Source: Symbiodinium natans (lineage: Eukaryota > Sar > Dinophyceae > Suessiales > Symbiodiniaceae). Taken from it: a stretch of 64,000 nucleotides of DNA. Below are positions 1-12,355 of this stretch, piece by piece (the first letter of the stretch is position 1; each line of letters starts with the position of its first letter). The stretch is taken from positions 192,001 through 256,000 of the forward strand of contig CAJNDS010002074.1 of the NCBI GenBank assembly GCA_905221605.1, written 5' to 3'. The notes below the pieces were generated by a model. The model did no database searches and had not been told where the DNA came from. It was given only the letters and a program-made list of their open reading frames with translations. The translations under genes were made by a program, and so were the position numbers.

Positions 1-1055
1 CAGACGGCTCACTCTCAGACCATCTGAAACGAAAGCCCAGCTTCGTACTCCTCTGCTAAGCCAGTCTTCAGAAGATGAGCCCATGTTGGCATCAGGCCAA
101 CCATGTTGCGGTGATACCTTCGTAGCACAGAAGTGCGCGTAACCAAGGTAATTAATGTTGTGGTGCTCGGAAAGTCGTGACGGCAGATCCGGCGAACCCG
201 ATGTAGCAACAGTAGAGGCTCCCTGAAAACCTCTGAGTCCCTGGCAGCCACTGGCCATCGGTCCTTGGCACCCTTTGCTCCGGAACTCGAACAATGATTA
301 CATCATCCTTCGGACCATGGGGGTGACGGTCACCTAAGATGGCCGCTTGCATCATCTTGCTTCTCAAGTGAGAGAGAGAGAGCACGCGCACCAAAGACTT
401 TCCCTCAGGCACTGAAGAAGGCATGGCCATCGCACTTGGAGAACTGCGTCCTCACTTCTTCAAGCACTGCCTCTGCAGCACACTCACGCGTCCTACACAA
501 CAAGCTTGAATCTTTGCTCCGTTGTTGTTCAAGGTCGTGCTCGGGAACTCGCTTACCGAAGCCACTCGAAACTACTGTCGAGTCAGTTATCGTGGTCAAC
601 AAACTCGAGCAACCACTGAATAAGCTGCCCGATCTGCATCGGCAAGACGAGCCTCGTCGCCGGGCCGAAACGGCGTCCACGCGAAGCAGAACAGTCGGAT
701 GCGCGAAGCCTGGCACGCATTGGGGCATGAACACACAAGCACTGCTGGGGGGCGATTTTGGCACTGACGGTGAAAACTTAGACTCGACTCCGCTCGCCAT
801 GCAGCCCCACCAAAACAGCATGGCGCGAACGAGGGGGAGAGGGCGTGTGAGAGGAAGCTGTTTCGGAATCGCCTCTTCTCGTGTCTGTTCGGGAGCCTTG
901 ACACAGATGACACAGGTGAAGTGGAGGGGCAATGTCTGCGCTTACTGCCAGACGCCTATCAATGTGGCCTGGTCCCAAGCAGCGATGGGCTTGATGTTCT
1001 GCTGTGAGATGCCGGACATACCAATCGCTCCTGACAGTGGGACTGTATGGCATAG
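1..1055. other. No gene resolved
   Basis: Several overlapping frames of 90-210 codons on both strands, none with a recognisable family or clear splice sites. Confidence 0.5.
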
Positions 1056-1204
1056 ATATATACATATATATATATAAACATATATATATATACATATATA
1101 CATATATACATATATACATATGTACATATATACATATCCACATATGTACATGTATACATATATACATGTATACATATATATATATACACATATATATATA
1201 TATG
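1056..1204. repeat. AT-rich microsatellite (ATACAT/TATA)
   Basis: Mixed TATA and ATACATAT units over 150 bp. Confidence 0.95.
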
Positions 1205-1266
1205 CATCTCTATCAGTCTCTATCTGTCTGTCTCGCCAATCAGAACCTGCCCCCTCACTTAATAAT

Positions 1267-4200
1267 TCATGAGATGAGCACCCCACAAGCCCCAGCGCAG
1301 GCTCGTCCTCGGCAAACAGGCCGCCTGTCCGAGTTCGGATGTCCTTCTGGATGACCGTTGAAGAAGATGTCCTTCAGAAGGACGGAGAACAAAGGCCCTG
1401 CTGCTGGAGAGGAGCCGCCGTGACAGTGGGGTGTCTTTGCGCTCTGCAGCCAAACTGCTCGGTCTGAAGCTCGGTAGATACAGCCAGGAGGGTCATGCTC
1501 TGCGGTAAACGGCGAGGTTGACATCAACTTCCTTGCACAAACGGAAGCACCCAGTGATACGCAATCTCCGGAAAGCAAAGTACATGAAAATACATGCCGT
1601 GTAGGGTTTAGGGTTTAGGGCTTTCTTGTTGAGGGCTTCGGGCTTAGAGGCATAGAGTATAGAGTTTACGGTTTAGGTCGTGAATTTGTCAATCAAGTCG
1701 CTTCTTCAGGAAAGCTGCAGCCTCCAAGCACACTTGCAAGTCCATGACCTTAGGCAGGGCATTGCACTTCCTGCTCGCAGCAGAACGCAGCAGATGCATG
1801 CGCGCCTTGCGCCATGCCAATCACAAACACTACTTGGACTTGCCCCTGCCTGCCTTTCTTGGCTTGCTTGTTGCCATGTGATGTTTGCAGTCGAGTGTCT
1901 TGCTGCGTGCCTGGTCACGAGGCAGCTGCTGCTGAAGCATTACATACGACCTTGATCGACCTTGCCCAGATGACCCTCAGGCCTTTAGGACATTGGTCGT
2001 TTCTTGGAATCACATAGCCGATCTCTTCAGGCGCCGTGGTAGATGTCTCTGAGTCGACGTCCTTACTTTCGCTTTTTTGCAGCATCTTTGCAAGAGCTGC
2101 TGCCCCTTGGGCTGTGGCCGTCCTTTGTTCTCTAACTTCTGGAGAGGACGATACCCAGCCAGCATCCTGGCCCAGATGTGCAGATTCGGAAGGCTGCTGA
2201 GGGCTGAGGTCAGCGGGAAAGTCATGACTCCTTATCAAAACGTTTGTTGCTGCGCATGTCCTGCACAGCCACAGGTGTCGTCGTCACCGACAGATCCACC
2301 TGGCAAGAGACGGATCGTCCGCTTCTCAAGAGGCTCCGCCGGTCGGATATTGACCACAAGTGAAGTCAGGGACCTCCGAGGATGGCAGCGGCGGCGGCAT
2401 GGCTTGCCTAGGCAACGATTCATCAATGGCTCCCAGCCTGCTGTTCTTAACTGTTCTTGCGGGTCCGCCTACGCAGAATAGGCTGCCCCGACTCCACTGA
2501 CTGCCCGGTGATGGAGGAACATGGAGGAAACAAAGAGGTTTTCACGTGCAACCTCGATGCGGCAGCTTGGACAGATCCACCTCTGACGCCCTCGGAACTG
2601 GAAGGCTGGTGAGCGCAGAAACCTGCCCAACCAGAGGCCATGGAGATGAAAAGAACTGCCTTGTTGTGTGCATCCCATGCTGCCTCCATCTGAACTCCAC
2701 CAAGATAGAATGTCACACCGAAGCTGACCTGCAGTTGCTTGCGGCAAGCTCCAGCCCCTGCTGGAAGGCTTCAACGGCTGGCCGAGGTGCAGCGCAGCAC
2801 ACAACGCCCCGGATGCTGCAGCACTCACTGCTCTCGTTCGCCACATTTCGCCTCCTGTGGACGGCATGTTTGGGTGCTGCCGGGCGGGGACGATGACGGA
2901 AACTCGATGCCCGGAGTCGGGAAGTAGCTGAAAGGGGTCTGTGCAAGTATGCATAACAGCACGTGTCCTGCGCCCAGCGCGCGCTGGCCTTAACTTGTGT
3001 CATTCTCCCTCCTTTTGCTCTTTGAGCTCTGAACTCCGTGCACACATCAGCAATCATTTAAAACTCACTGAAGCGACTGTGCCGCATGTTGGAGTATCCC
3101 TTCTCTTGATGCGGGAGAGCAGCTTTGCTGGAGTATCGGCCGGCAACTTCTCCACGGAAAGCAAGTCCGGCAAGCCTCTCAGCAATCTATTATGAAGTAG
3201 GGTATATATTTCTTGTACCCCCAAAAGGACAATCGGTATATACACTTACCACAATTTTAAAATGGAACCTTATGTACACTCACCAAAACCAGTCATATAA
3301 ACCCTGTTCCAAACACACCGGCCAAGTGCCACCTGCAGTAGCTGGTAAGGCAAGGTGCCATCTTCGGATGCTGTAGCTTCCTGAGGGTTCTCCACCTCAA
3401 GACCAACTGCCATGGCGTCATCCTAATGGTCCTATTGAGTCCTACAGTCTACAGTGTGTGCTTCTGAGGGTCGCAGGTTGGGATTCGCAGGTTGGGATTC
3501 GCAGGTTGGGATTCACAGGGCTGTAACTGCCGTAGTCACTGACTTGAAAAGTTTGGGCAGTCTTGGCGGGGGCGGAGCCTCGAGCCTGAAGTAAGTTGAT
3601 CTCCGAGTAGCTGCTAGATTCCCCAGTGTGGCCCTTGAACCTGACCCTCTACCCCAAGCATTTCAAAACCCCCCCTGGTTTATGTTGCACCCATTTCAAA
3701 GCACTTTGCCACTTTGGGCAGGGCTTGAGTCGTTAGCGAAGCTACGGTTAGCCAAAGCACGATCATCTTCGATTGTCCCGAAGTGCTCGGAAGCCGTGAC
3801 TACGGCACTCGGCGAACTGCAGACTGTGTCTGCACCGTAGAGCATGCACCTGCCTTCGCAATCAAGCTGTGCAAGAACCTCACCTGGCATGCGATAAGGG
3901 TAGAATGAGGCATGCTCGTTATCTGAAAGAGGCTACTTCCGTAGCTTCACGCGGTAGCGGTCCTTGACATGCAGATGTGCTGAAAAATCCGAGGTAGCCT
4001 CGGGATCTCAACCCACAAGTGTTCACAAACGACCTTCATCAAGCCAAGCCATTGGGTACCTGATGATTCATCTTAATCGTACTTATACGGTGGCCGACAC
4101 ATCTTCACTGCTCAGGCCCTGACTCTACAGCATCGAAACTCCTCCGAGCCATGAACCTTGGCAACAATGACACTCACAAAGAAGAAAGTCACGGCTCTCT

Positions 4201-4297
4201 CAAGCACAGCGTGATGTTGAAAAACCGAGACATGGGCAAAAGACACGGTGGACTCGAAGCTCGCGATGGCCGCCTGCATTGCCCTCAGCTGCAGCAA
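1267..4297 (-). CDS. Exon chain of unknown product(s), 1.3-4.3 kb
   Basis: Minus-strand open segments with protein-like composition: about 4,297-4,112 ([20 protein letters not shown]), about 3,890-3,696 ([20 protein letters not shown]), about 2,610-2,472 ([19 protein letters not shown], with a CPSC knuckle), about 2,410-2,240 ([20 protein letters not shown]), 2,238-1,930 ([35 protein letters not shown]) and about 1,560-1,267. Splice sites were not matched, and these may be more than one gene. No family is recognised. Confidence 0.38.
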
Positions 4298-4348
4298 CGC
4301 AAATCTCGCAGGTCTTGCTGCCTGGCGCCATGGGGCCTTGGTGGCCTA

Positions 4349-4394
4349 TACCCTAAACCCTAAACCCTAAACCCTAAACCCTAAACCCTAAACC
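4349..4394 (-). repeat. CCCTAAA array
   Basis: About six perfect units; TTTAGGG on the minus strand. Confidence 0.95.
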
Positions 4395-4724
4395 ACACAA
4401 CCCGGGCTCCCCGGCTCGTCACAGGAGCCTGCCTCAGCAAAGCTGGACAACTCTCCCAGACCACACAGGGAACCTCTGCTTCTGAACTTGCCTCACGCGT
4501 AACTACGCTCACGCGTAACTCGCTCCGAAAACACTCCTCTCGTCTCTATTCACTTAAGTTATCCATTGTTGATCAAGATTTCTTCTCTCCCCCAGTGTTT
4601 CGGCGCCACTTCGCGAAAGCCTGGCCTTGCGGGCCTTCCCCACCAGCCGCGCTTGCTGGCCACCTTCCAGGAGTCGGTCCAACCTCGGCCAGCAGCGCCT
4701 CTGAGAGCAAGACGGGCGCAACAT

Positions 4725-4827
4725 GGGGTTTAGGGTTTAGGGTTTAGGGTTTAGGGTTTAGGATTTAGGGTTTAGGGTCTAGGGTTTAGGGTTTAGGGTT
4801 TAGGGTTTAGGGTTTAGGGTTTAGGGT
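4725..4827 (+). repeat. TTTAGGG array
   Basis: About 14 units, nearly perfect, with single-base variants. Confidence 0.97.
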
Positions 4828-4933
4828 TCGGTGCCCCCTCGCTGCTTCCCTGCTTCAGCTGAGAGGTGCGCAGCATGAAGGTTGCTCGCAGCATCTTGCT
4901 GGGCACCTTCAGCGACACCTCCGCCAAGCTCAC

Positions 4934-5130
4934 CTTCAGCGCCAGGCACTTCTTCCCGGGCTGCTTCAACGAAGGGCAAGGATAGGGGCCAGACACTACA
5001 TGTGTCTTCAAACTGGGCCACAACGTTGTGAAAAGCCTGAATGAATCGTAAGCGGGAGCCAGCAGCGAGATGCCCACACAAGCTTTTTGAGTCAGGCAAA
5101 TGTAAGTTGAAGACCACGCACCGCTCGCGG
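4934..5130 (-). CDS. Exon, unknown product
   Basis: Open minus-strand segment (RCVVFNLHLPDSKSLCGHLA, RFIQAFHNVVAQFEDTCSV) that ends at a GAAG|GTGAGC donor at 4,933. A second frame is also open here, so the frame choice rests on composition. A TTTAGGG array lies about 100 bases downstream. Confidence 0.42.
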
Positions 5131-5928
5131 TGGCATCGAAGTGCTTGGATGGAAGCTGCCGCCAGCCCAAGCCAAACCTTCCAAGATCGACGTGACCTTT
5201 TGCAGACTTTCTACCCTGGATCGCATGGGTGTCCTATGCCAGGTTCTGTCGGGTGCCTGCATTTCACCGGCTGTCAGATCTTTTGGCCGGCTCTTGGTGG
5301 AATGCAAACGCAAAGCCTGACAAGTCCAAAAGAGGGCGTATTTGCAAGCTGCGAGTGGCAGTCTGCAGGTGAGGCCCCGACCAGATGAAGAATTTCATAG
5401 GTCAAGTCATCCGTCCTGCAATGGTGTAGGGTTTATAGGGTTTAGGGTTGAGGGTTGAGGGTTTCGGGTTTAGGGTTTAGGACTCAATGACTGCAATTCT
5501 CGAGTCTGCAGGCTCTGCAAGTGCTGCCCTCGTGCACGGGGCCTGGCCCAGCAACACTCGACTTCGGCTTTGAAGTCGTCCAGGAAAGATCTCCCCGCCT
5601 TGCACAGAAAGGCTATAGCAGACCCCCTTCGTGTGGCGAGTCGGCTCGTACGAATTCGGCATATGCAGCATCTAGAGCCATTAGAGTCATTAGAGTGAGC
5701 CCCTGTGGAGAAACGCCATCCAAAGATTGAAGCGATTCACATCCGAACACCTGCTCACACATGCCACCCACACGCGTCTGTGGCCTGATCCTCTGCAGGA
5801 ACCGGTTCAGCAAGTCTCCTCAGCAACAGCATCAACAGCAGAGAGCAGAGAGCTACAGAAAGCCATGGACCATCCCAGGGAGCCCGGCTGCTTCGTGCGC
5901 AGCCTGGCAGAAGAGGCTTCGTTTCGTG

Positions 5929-6020
5929 GGTTTAGGCTTTAGGGCTTAGGGTTTAGGGTTTAGGGCTTAGGGCTTAGGGTTTAGGGTTTAGGGTTTAGGG
6001 TTTAGGGCTTAGGGCTTAGG
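5929..6020 (+). repeat. TTTAGGG array
   Basis: About 13 units mixed with CTTAGGG variants. Confidence 0.95.
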
Positions 6021-6264
6021 GGGTCACACGTTGATATCTGACCGTGTGGTGGCGGGCCTGTACGTTTTAGGGCATACACGGAAAGCGCTGTAAATTACAG
6101 GACTTCGTGCGTGTGGCTGTGGAAATTGAGGGATTCGTGCTTTAGGAAATCCAGGAACTCAAACTTAGGGCACTCATTTTAGCACACCTTCCCCAAGCGA
6201 TCCAGGATGTTCGCTTGGGGACCAATTGCCAGCGCCAGACCCTGCTGTAGTTGTGTTCGATGAG

Positions 6265-6550
6265 ACGCACATTGTATAAAAGAGGCAAAAATGCCGCAAA
6301 TAGCAGGGTTTTGGTCATGTTCGCAAAATGGCATGAACGCTTATGACAGTGCCTTGTGTGGCTGAACATCAAACATCCTCCAGCAACATGTTGTACAACG
6401 AGGCAAAAGCGCCGCAAATAGCAGGGTTTTGGGCATGTTCGCAAAACGGCATGAACACGTGTGACAGCGCCCGTTTTGCTGAACATCAAACATCCTCCAG
6501 CAACATGTTGCACAAAGAGGCAAAAACGCCGTAAATAGCAGGGTTTGGGG
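6265..6550. repeat. 117-bp tandem repeat, about 2.3 copies
   Basis: Units start GAGGCAAAA at 6,282, 6,400 and 6,517. They share AAATAGCAGGGTTTTGG, GAACATCAAACATCCTCCAG and CAACATGTTG. The copies differ by about one base in ten. Confidence 0.9.
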
Positions 6551-6677
6551 ATGGTTAGAGTCAAATGGTCGTAACCAATCCCCCCCCCTCCCCCCCCCCT
6601 CCCCGCCCCTCAACAGAAGAACACTCTCTCCAGACCGGAAATTTCAAGAAAACCACACGGGCAAATAGCAACGTGTC

Positions 6678-6738
6678 AGGGCTTAGGGCTTAGGGTTTAG
6701 GGTTTAGGGTTTAGGGTTTAGGTGTAGGGGTTAGGGTC
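6678..6738 (+). repeat. TTTAGGG array
   Basis: About eight units with variants at both ends. Confidence 0.93.
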
Positions 6739-6940
6739 TATCCACGCGCAACCGCTTGCTGCTTGACGCCAGTGCTCATGGCAAGGTCTCAAAGCGCTGG
6801 AACAGCAGCCTCTTCAAGGGTCGCTCCGGCTGCAGGCCTTCCATTCTCACAAACCCTAAACCCTAAACCCTAACCCCTAAACCCTAAGCTGACTCTACGA
6901 ATACTACTTAATTAGAATCTACTCGGAAAGATCTCAAAAC

Positions 6941-7026
6941 AGCTGATGTGCGGCTGTGGGCCCGTGGCTTGGCTTGGCTTCGTTGTTGTCGTCTTTCGGC
7001 TCATCCTTTTGCGTCGCCTCCTGAGG
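6941..7026 (-). CDS. Small exon, unknown product
   Basis: Preceded by a strong acceptor (CACTTCTTCTCAG) and followed by a GT donor. The 28 codons are open and acidic/basic (PQEATQKDEPKDDNNEAKPS). It lies between two CCCTAAA arrays (6,848-6,890 and 7,067-7,118). Confidence 0.45.
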
Positions 7027-7066
7027 CTGAGAAGAAGTGCGGATACCACATCTGAAGCGTGTCGGA

Positions 7067-7118
7067 AACCCTAAACCCTAAACCCTAAACCCTAAACTCT
7101 AAACCCTAAACCCTAAAG
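7067..7118 (-). repeat. CCCTAAA array
   Basis: About seven units, one CTCTAAA variant. Confidence 0.95.
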
Positions 7119-7534
7119 CGGCATCGACTCTGAGCCCCGGTCTGCCGCGAAGGGCGTGGCAAGCAGAGAGCAGAAGAAATCGGCCACGTCGAAGGAGGAG
7201 TCATGCACCGGGCGTGGAACCTCATGTCATGACTTCAGTGCACGAGAAGTCCTACAGGGTGTCGCCGAAGAGAGAATTGGGTTTGGGGTTTGGGGTTTGG
7301 GGTTTAGGGTTTAGCGTTTGGGGTGTAGGGTTTGGGTTTAAGGATGCAGGAACGCAGCCGGCGCACCGACGCAATCCTAGATAGCAGGCGACCCTACACA
7401 AAACCCTTGTCATCCCTTTACCCTTCACAGGGCTCTTGAGCTTCAAGCAAATCCGAAGTTGGCGCAGATCTCCTGCAAACACGCGCAGCGCCGCAAATGG
7501 CATCACCCACCAGAGCATCCTATAACATCCTATA

Positions 7535-7807
7535 TCATGTGTTGCGACTCAGAGGACCACCCTGGTATTTCAGTATGGAAGGGGGGGGCAACTTAGAGTC
7601 TGCAAAAGAGATGTTGAGCAGACCGGATCCTTGAGGCCATGCAGCCTTCTGCGCTTCACTGGAAGCGTCGTCTCTTGGTCTTGCAGGGACTCCAGCACAG
7701 ACCTTGAGAGCGCCAGAGCAGCATTGTCTAGCCCTGCAAACACCCCATTCTTCTTGGGGGAGCGGCCCTGTTTCGGAGCACAGGTCTTCAGCCACCTGGG
7801 CTGCCAA
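7535..7807 (-). CDS. Exon-like segment, unknown product
   Basis: About 90 open codons on the minus strand (VAEDLCSETGPLPQEEWGVC, KAAWPQGSGLLNISFADSKL). Composition is protein-like and not repetitive. No splice partner or family was identified. Confidence 0.35.
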   Translation of the reverse strand: MAAQVAEDLCSETGPLPQEEWGVCRARQCCSGALKVCAGVPARPRDDASSEAQKAAWPQGSGLLNISFADSKLPPPSILKYQGGPLSRNT

Positions 7808-7949
7808 GGCCTACTGAGGATTCAAGCGCTCGCTTGGCACAGCGGCTTGCCTCCAGGACCCCGGAGCCTGCAGCCGCCGACAGGCAAAACCTCCAGCCGT
7901 CTAGCATCTAGACATGCGACGAAGGTGACTTCCGGCAGCGGCTAGTGAT

Positions 7950-8687
7950 TCTAGAATCACAACAACGCGTTGCACACGGCCAATGGCAACAACAGCGCCA
8001 CCGGCTACAACTACAACTGCATCCACAACCATGGACATTCCCCATGCATTACTCTGTTGACCTCTCCATACTACTTCTCCAGACAACTGCAGCTCGGATA
8101 CGGCTACAACTACTCTACTTTCGACAGCTACTTCGACGACTACGAACGACCAGGACCATGACTGCGACTACACCCGCCACTCCCTTCGTCAAGGGGCGAA
8201 TCCGGGAGCAACTGTTGTCCAATCATGCGACCAAGACTGCTGAGCATCGATGGCCTCGGCTCATCTGGGAAAGAATCTGAGCTGACACAGAGAGTGCACG
8301 CATTCTAGATGTGCACCGAGCAGGCTATCTGGAATTTCGTGGGCCGCGCACAGCGCTCCCACAACTGATTGCGCATCGCTCCAAAACTCGTCGCCTGAGC
8401 CGAATAGTCTCGAAATAGAACTGTCCGTGATGGGTCACCGTACGTGTCTGTGGTGCATCAAGGTGTTCTCGGTCCGATGCTGTCGCTCACTCGACCACTG
8501 ACCTTGCGAAGTGCGCGCAAGACAGGCCCCCACATGAGGATGCGTGGGCTGGGCCGTGCCCCACCTGCCCAGAGGGCATTTCCGCAGCCGTCGCGAGGGC
8601 AAAAGCCTCGACAGTGAACCTCCTGCCTGGGCAACAAATGCGAGCAGGCCCTAGATTGTCGTGGTGCTTTCTCCACTTTCCTGGGGT
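7950..8687. other. No gene resolved
   Basis: A CAACTAC-rich simple stretch (about 7,980-8,160), then unremarkable sequence up to the poly-G tract. Confidence 0.5.

Positions 8688-8737
<50 letters not shown>
8688..8737 (+). repeat. Poly-G tract, about 50 bases
   Basis: Uninterrupted G; the exact length may be an assembly estimate. Confidence 0.9.
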
Positions 8738-8738
<1 letters not shown>

Positions 8739-9252
8739 GGAGGACGGGCGGTTTGTGGCTGGACGGGCATAAAAACGTCATTCATATCATTGACAATGTT
8801 TTCACCTCCTCTTTGTACAACATACTGCACAAGGATGTGGAACAAGACACGTTGTCGCAATGGTCCATGCCTTTGGCGACCATGCCCTAAACACTGGTAT
8901 TTGCAGCGTTTTTGGTTCTCTGCAGGCTTGACCTTTAAGATTTAGATTCCAGGTTAGCACACTCAATCTCAGAAGCCAAAACACAATGTAACAGCAAGAG
9001 CCAAACACGAAAAGTAGAAAATGAAGTAGTTCTCTTGTACATCCCGAAAACAACGCACGTGTCCTTCAACGAAACTCCACGACAACCTGCGGCCCATGGT
9101 CCGAATGGTTAGAAATAGCAGAAGATATGACAGAAAGAGCTCTAATCCAGAACACTCAAGTTAGAGAAGAAGCTTACATATTGCATCTATTTCTCATTTC
9201 TTGTTGCCACCGACCCCGGCCCGAATATACCAACGATATATTAGTAAATTAA
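8738..9252. other. No gene seen
   Basis: Becomes AT-rich towards the microsatellite at 9,253. Nothing else noticed. Confidence 0.5.
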
Positions 9253-9438
9253 TATTGATATATTGATATATTGATATACTGATATATTGATATATTGATA
9301 TATTGATATATTGATATATTGATATATTGATATATTGATATATTGATATATTGATATATTGATATATTGATATATTGATATATTGATATATTGATATATT
9401 GATATATTGATATATTGATATATTGATATCTTGATATC
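9253..9438. repeat. (TGATATAT)n microsatellite
   Basis: About 23 octamer units, nearly perfect. Confidence 0.97.
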
Positions 9439-9564
9439 AGTGTATCCGAAGCACCCAGGCCAGGGCCGGGGCTGTGGTGGGCAGGCGCCGGCTTGGCGCT
9501 CGAGGAGGCCGAGGAAAGGACCAGATCGACCAGCCTTTGCAGGCGGATGGGTGAAGGGTTCGGG

Positions 9565-9687
9565 GTTTAGGGTTTAGGGTTTAGGGTTTAGGGTTTAGGG
9601 TTTGGGCTTAGGGTTTAGGTTTAGGGTTTAGAGTTCAGGGTTCAGGGTTTAGCGTTTAGGCTTTAGGGTTTAGGGTTTTGGGTTCAC
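9565..9687 (+). repeat. TTTAGGG array, degenerate
   Basis: About 16 units; the right half is diverged. Confidence 0.95.
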
Positions 9688-9700
9688 AAACAAAAAGCAC

Positions 9701-11385
9701 CTGAGCCAGCCCAAGGGGCTCTTGAAGGCTGTCGTCGAAGCGCTTGATGGCCCGGCTCAGCTGGCGGTGGCTGCGCGATGCCGAGTCCTCGTGCAGAAGT
9801 GCAAGGGCTTCGAAGGCAGCCACGTTTAGGGTTTAAGTTTTAGGGTTTAGGGTTTAGGGTTTAGGGTTTAGGGTTTAGGGTGGTTCAAGAGCAAATGACG
9901 AAGAAGCAGAAGCTTGAAGCATCACTCGTCAATCTGATCTCCAGGAGGAACAAGCTCAACGCCCACAATGGGTACAAATGCCGGCTTCACATACCATGGG
10001 GCTTTCAAGCATCAAGTCTCGCATCACAGCTTGTGAGATGCCGATTGCCTTCAAAGCGTGGTAGTTCGACAGGTCCCAGCGCACAATCTTGACCAAGTCC
10101 TTCAAATTCAGTATGACGCAAGTTGGCAACTTGAAGCAACATGACTGACGCGAAACTGGAAAAGGATGGGTTGGGATCCACATGGTCTTCCGTAGTCCTG
10201 CACTTCCTTCTCCATGGCCTGACATGATAGCGCTTACGGCTCCTACAAAGTCTCAGGCGGGAACCGCCTGCTGGGCTTTCGCGAGCTCCTTCTCGATGGC
10301 CGGGAGCCACTTCCGGCTGAAGTTCCACACCTCACCGATGGCAAAACGAGCACCACCCACAGCCTCTGCCACAATCGTGACATCGAGTGCCGAACGTGAT
10401 GCGCCACAAGCCCCGCCATGCTTGTGTTGCCTTCAGCCTCCGCACATGGAGCAACAAGCCTACGACACAACATGTTGCCAAGACATCTTATCTTGGTCTT
10501 CAGCGCCTCCATCTGGAGTCGCGCAGCCGCTCGAAGCATTTGTAGACCTTGAACGATGCTACAAGTAGCTGCTAGTTGATGACAGCATACAGGACTCGAG
10601 TTGCACGCATCTGAAAGACTCACTGGCAAGACCCTTAAAAGGAGTTTGAAGCCCTAGTCACCCATAGCATCAAACCGAGCTCCCTGCGGGTGCGGAACTC
10701 TCCAAGCGGGGCTGTGCGCATGAAGCGCAGTAGCTCATCGACGAGACTTCGGGAGTCTGCGGCCTGGCTGTTGAGATGGCCAGGGGGAGATGGAACCCAC
10801 TGATGGCATCTGATTTGTGCGCATCACAGACGGGAGAGCATCAGGCATGTGGTCCATGAGACAACGTAACGGCATCGCACACCCAAAGCCCAGACGGCGC
10901 CAGTTCTTTTGCAGGGTATGGCTTTGGTCAGGACACCACCGTCTTGGCGCGAGAGGGATGGGTTTGGCGCCTCTGAAAGCAAGCCGATGAGATGCAGCCA
11001 CCACTTAGAGCTGTTGCGCTCCCAGAAGCGCTCGCGAATCTGCCGCAAGCCTCATGCGCTCTGACTCTGGGAGGTCACCCAACAAAATTATCTTGGCATC
11101 TTCAAGAGGGAGGGTCAAGTGGTCAATCTTGCAGGGTGAGCCATGCTCCGTGCAGACTCGCCTAAACCCTAAACCCTAAACCCTAAACCCTAAACCCTAA
11201 ACCCTAAACCTGATAAACCCTAAACCCTAAAACCTAAACCCTAAACCCTTGGGAGCCGGGCCTTTCCACTCCAGCAGCTGCCGCTCGCGCAAGCTGACCA
11301 CAAGCGCCTGCCACAAAGCGGACCAGGTGTCCAGGCAGCCAAGGAAGCAGTCAAGCTGGAGCCGAGCAAGCTCTCTGATGTATGA
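9701..11385 (-). CDS. Exon chain of unknown product, 9.7-11.4 kb
   Basis: Minus-strand open segments: about 11,385-11,250 (LQLDCFLGCLDTWSALWQAL, SLRERQLLEWKGPAPK), 11,161-11,040 (IDHLTLPLEDAKIILLGDLP), about 10,590-10,496 (LRAAARLQMEALKTK), about 10,400-10,277 (VTIVAEAVGGARFAIGEVWN), about 10,140-9,960 (LVKIVRWDLSNYHALKAIGI) and about 9,822-9,701 (AFEALALLHEDSAS, RFDDSLQEPLGLAQ, GTGCTT donor). The second exon starts right at the end of a TTTAGGG array. The sequence has the look of a soluble helical protein; no family is recognised. Confidence 0.48.
9822..9880 (+). repeat. TTTAGGG array
   Basis: About eight units. With 9,565-9,687 it brackets a well-formed exon (about 9,822-9,701). Confidence 0.95.
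11162..11248 (-). repeat. CCCTAAA array between two exons
   Basis: About 12 units. Minus-strand exons abut it on both sides; keeping the frame needs a GG...AG or GG...GG boundary rather than GT...AG. Confidence 0.95.
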
Positions 11386-11964
11386 ATATGTTCTGTAGAA
11401 TGCTTTTAAACACATATATCAGAAAAGAAGATGATCTTATTTATTGTAATATACAGTCGTGGAGTTCTTTGCTATTGTAGTACATGACATCGCTTTTCCT
11501 TCTGTCGAAACATTTATGGTACTAAATACTGGACACGAAAAATAGAGACCCTACACAAAATACTAAACATATATATATATATATATACATTTTGTTTATA
11601 CTATATACCTTATATTACATACCTGCCGAGGCCTCGGGCCGTAGCATCCAACACCCCCGAACCAGATCGCACCCCTTTTTCCCCCCCCCCCCCCCCCGCC
11701 TCCTCCCTTAAATGTTCCTCCACCACACGATGCCCTCCAAAGCCCTGACGCTTAACAGCACCTTCACACCCGCGATCTCCGGTTGCGGGGCAGGGCCAGG
11801 CCGAGGTGGGTCGCGGAGCGTTGAAATCAGTTTTTGGCTCATCTATTTCTATACTGTAATACTGAGTACTGTATGTTACAGGTTGTATCGTGAAACATAT
11901 ATATATATGTATGTATGCACATATATATATATATATAGAATACTAAGCATTGTCTATAACCATC

Positions 11965-12355
11965 AACAGCAAGCGCGCGCTTGAAGGCCTTGAGCGGTTG
12001 CGTTTGCGCTTGCAGCGAGACATGGCGGCTTGCAGCTTCCTCCCAGACCTGGGCGTATCCCAACGTCACCCAGCTTCCAAGTATCAGATGAGAGATGCTG
12101 CAGCTCCTTGAAACGAGAGGCCGGTCAGGCCGTGCTTTTGCTTTTGCTGTTGCTGTTGTTGCTGCTGCTGCTGCTGCGCATGGTGAATTGAAGTGCAATA
12201 TCAAGACTACGTCAGCAAATCTTGCGCTTAATGCCGTTGGCTGAAGCCTCTTCACCCACAGCTCCTGGGGGCCCTCGTACTGGGAGCCAAGCTAGCAGCT
12301 TTAGCAAACGCTGGAGAAACTCGGTCATGGGCAACCACTCGCCCAAGGAGCAGCT
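11965..12355 (-). CDS. Exon-like segments, unknown product
   Basis: Two open minus-strand pieces: about 12,355-12,215 (LGEWLPMTEFLQRLLKLLAW) and about 12,050-11,965, which opens after a CCCAG acceptor (VWEEAASRHVSLQAQ, PLKAFKRALAV). They are separated by a short Gln/Ala-coding simple repeat near 12,150. No family is recognised. Confidence 0.33.

Noticed and set aside
1004-1354. Tyr/Ile-rich frames around 1.0-1.3 kb
   Set aside because: Translation of the TATA/ATACAT microsatellite.
4349-4827. A true chromosome end
   Set aside because: Dozens of short arrays in both orientations with exons between them are interstitial, not terminal.
11830-11850. Dinoflagellate spliced-leader RNA gene
   Set aside because: Only TTTTTGGCTCAT resembles the leader; the rest of the conserved 22-mer is absent.
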